Source: Myxococcota bacterium
GTDB lineage: Bacteria > Myxococcota_A > UBA9160 > UBA6930
Length of the DNA stretch: 64,000 bases
Direction of reading: 5' to 3'
Assembly (NCBI GenBank): GCA_028277885.1
Contig: JANQFK010000021.1
Coordinates: forward strand, 1-64,000
Shown: one piece after another, positions 63,440 to 64,000 of the stretch
Numbering within the stretch: the first letter of the stretch is position 1
How the letters are laid out: the number at the start of each line of letters is the position of its first letter
Position numbers and translations under genes: made by a program
The notes under the pieces: model-generated
Told to the model about the DNA's origin: nothing
The model's database searches: none
Seen by the model: the letters and a program-made list of their open reading frames with translations, nothing else

Positions 63440-64000
63440 GGGAGCGGGTCCTCCCGGGCGAAGAACTCCGGGTCGAGCACCTGGACCGACACGGTCTGGC
63501 CCCGGGCCAGCCGGGTGGCCTCGGCGGGGAACACGAGGAGCCCGTCGGCGAGGGTCATGGAGCGCAGCACGCCGGAGCTCTGGGTGCCGGTGGTGCGCGC
63601 CTCGAGGGTGCCGTCGGGGCCGGACTCGAGGAACACGCGCACGAAGTGCAGCCGGCCGGCCTTCTTCTCGAGGTCCTCGGCGAGGCGCGCGTCCACCCGC
63701 GGACGGAACGGAGCGCGGTGGCCCGTCATGCGGCGGATCACCGGCCGCACGAACTGCTCGAAGGTCACCATGGCGGAGACCGGGTTGCCGGGCAGGCCGA
63801 ACACCAGCGGCCCGCGCTCGCCCTCGAAGCGACCGAAGGCCAGGGGGTAGCCGGGCTTCATGAGGACGCCCCAGAAGACCAGCCGGCAGCCGAGCTTCTC
63901 GAGCACGGGCCGCACGTGGTCGTGGTCTCCAACGGACACGCCGGCGGAGCTCACCAGCAGGTCCGCCTGGAGCCCCGCGCGGAGCAGGCGCTCGAGGTCG
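63436..64000 (-). CDS. moeA: Molybdopterin molybdenumtransferase, 5' part outside window
   Basis: About 188 C-terminal residues are visible. Conserved: SSAGVSVGDHDHVRPVLEKL, MKPGYPLAFGRFEGERGPLV, FGLPGNPVSAMVTFEQFVRP and the beta-barrel domain IV with TTGTQSSGVLRSMTLADGLL. The start lies beyond the right edge. MoeA inserts molybdenum into molybdopterin. First visible gene of the minus-strand operon. Confidence 0.93.
   Translation of the reverse strand, partial: DLERLLRAGLQADLLVSSAGVSVGDHDHVRPVLEKLGCRLVFWGVLMKPGYPLAFGRFEGERGPLVFGLPGNPVSAMVTFEQFVRPVIRRMTGHRAPFRPRVDARLAEDLEKKAGRLHFVRVFLESGPDGTLEARTTGTQSSGVLRSMTLADGLLVFPAEATRLARGQTVSVQVLDPEFFAREDPLP

Overview
This is a very GC-rich, gene-dense segment of a bacterial chromosome with no rRNA gene, no intact tRNA and no CRISPR array. 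A heptose-1-phosphate adenylyltransferase (LPS pathway), RND-type export, periplasmic copper enzymes and a complete aa3-type cytochrome oxidase cluster point to an aerobic or facultative Gram-negative. The mix of acyl-CoA dehydrogenase pairs, an HAE3-type RND protein and a MoxR/Bat operon resembles lineages of the former Deltaproteobacteria (Myxococcota/Binatota-like). That placement is an inference from gene content only and is low confidence. Translational coupling through 4-base GTGA or ATGA overlaps is very common.

Layout of the backbone. 1-5.5 kb: SCO1/SenC plus methanethiol oxidase, a HAD phosphatase, PabB, a DHH phosphoesterase and BolA. 5.5-8.9 kb: a two-subunit acyl-CoA dehydrogenase with a palindromic operator, and a 2OG-Fe(II) oxygenase. 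8.9-14.9 kb: a hybrid histidine kinase, then frdDCBA (heme-free quinol:fumarate reductase). 14.9-18.3 kb: agmatine-to-putrescine genes (AguA, AguB), a NYN ribonuclease and a 2-hydroxyacid dehydrogenase. 18.5-25.2 kb: RND exporter, PEP-synthase regulator PpsR and LeuS. 25.2-33.7 kb: cytochrome c oxidase cluster (cytochrome c, a 34-aa membrane peptide, CoxB, CoxA, two CoxC-like subunits, CoxD-like subunit IV, DUF420) flanked on both sides by a heme O synthase. 33.8-39.9 kb: EamA transporter, DUF374 acyltransferase, EEP hydrolase, PtsP (EI-Ntr), a small XRE regulator and RfaE2. 39.9-46.8 kb: MoxR-DUF58-BatA-BatB/TPR-BatD operon. 46.9-49.4 kb: class I fumarase and a YghU-type GST.

49.4-59.4 kb is a genomic island. 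It is visibly AT-richer than the rest, starts with the C-terminal remnant of a tyrosine recombinase, and is punctuated by three copies of a tmRNA/tRNA 3'-end sequence (about 49.68, 50.76 and 59.38 kb) with no tmRNA body attached. Between the first and second copies sits a two-gene winged-helix/nucleotidyltransferase cassette resembling a miniature AbiE/MenAT-type toxin-antitoxin pair. Between the second and third sit a cis-CaaD-like tautomerase, a Pro1-less partner, a 2-oxopentenoate-hydratase-family protein and malate synthase G, divergent from TetR, a TauD/TfdA dioxygenase, a cytoplasmic molybdopterin oxidoreductase and a decayed LLM oxidoreductase. I read the second block as a catabolic cluster feeding glyoxylate or C3 units into central metabolism. 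The substrate is unknown.

59.4-64 kb returns to backbone composition: an operon on the minus strand of moeA (partial), mobA, PPK2, HD hydrolase, DUF427 and egtB. The Moco genes could serve the molybdoenzyme of the neighbouring island. The central carbon genes in the window (fumarate reductase, fumarase, malate synthase) converge on C4 dicarboxylates.
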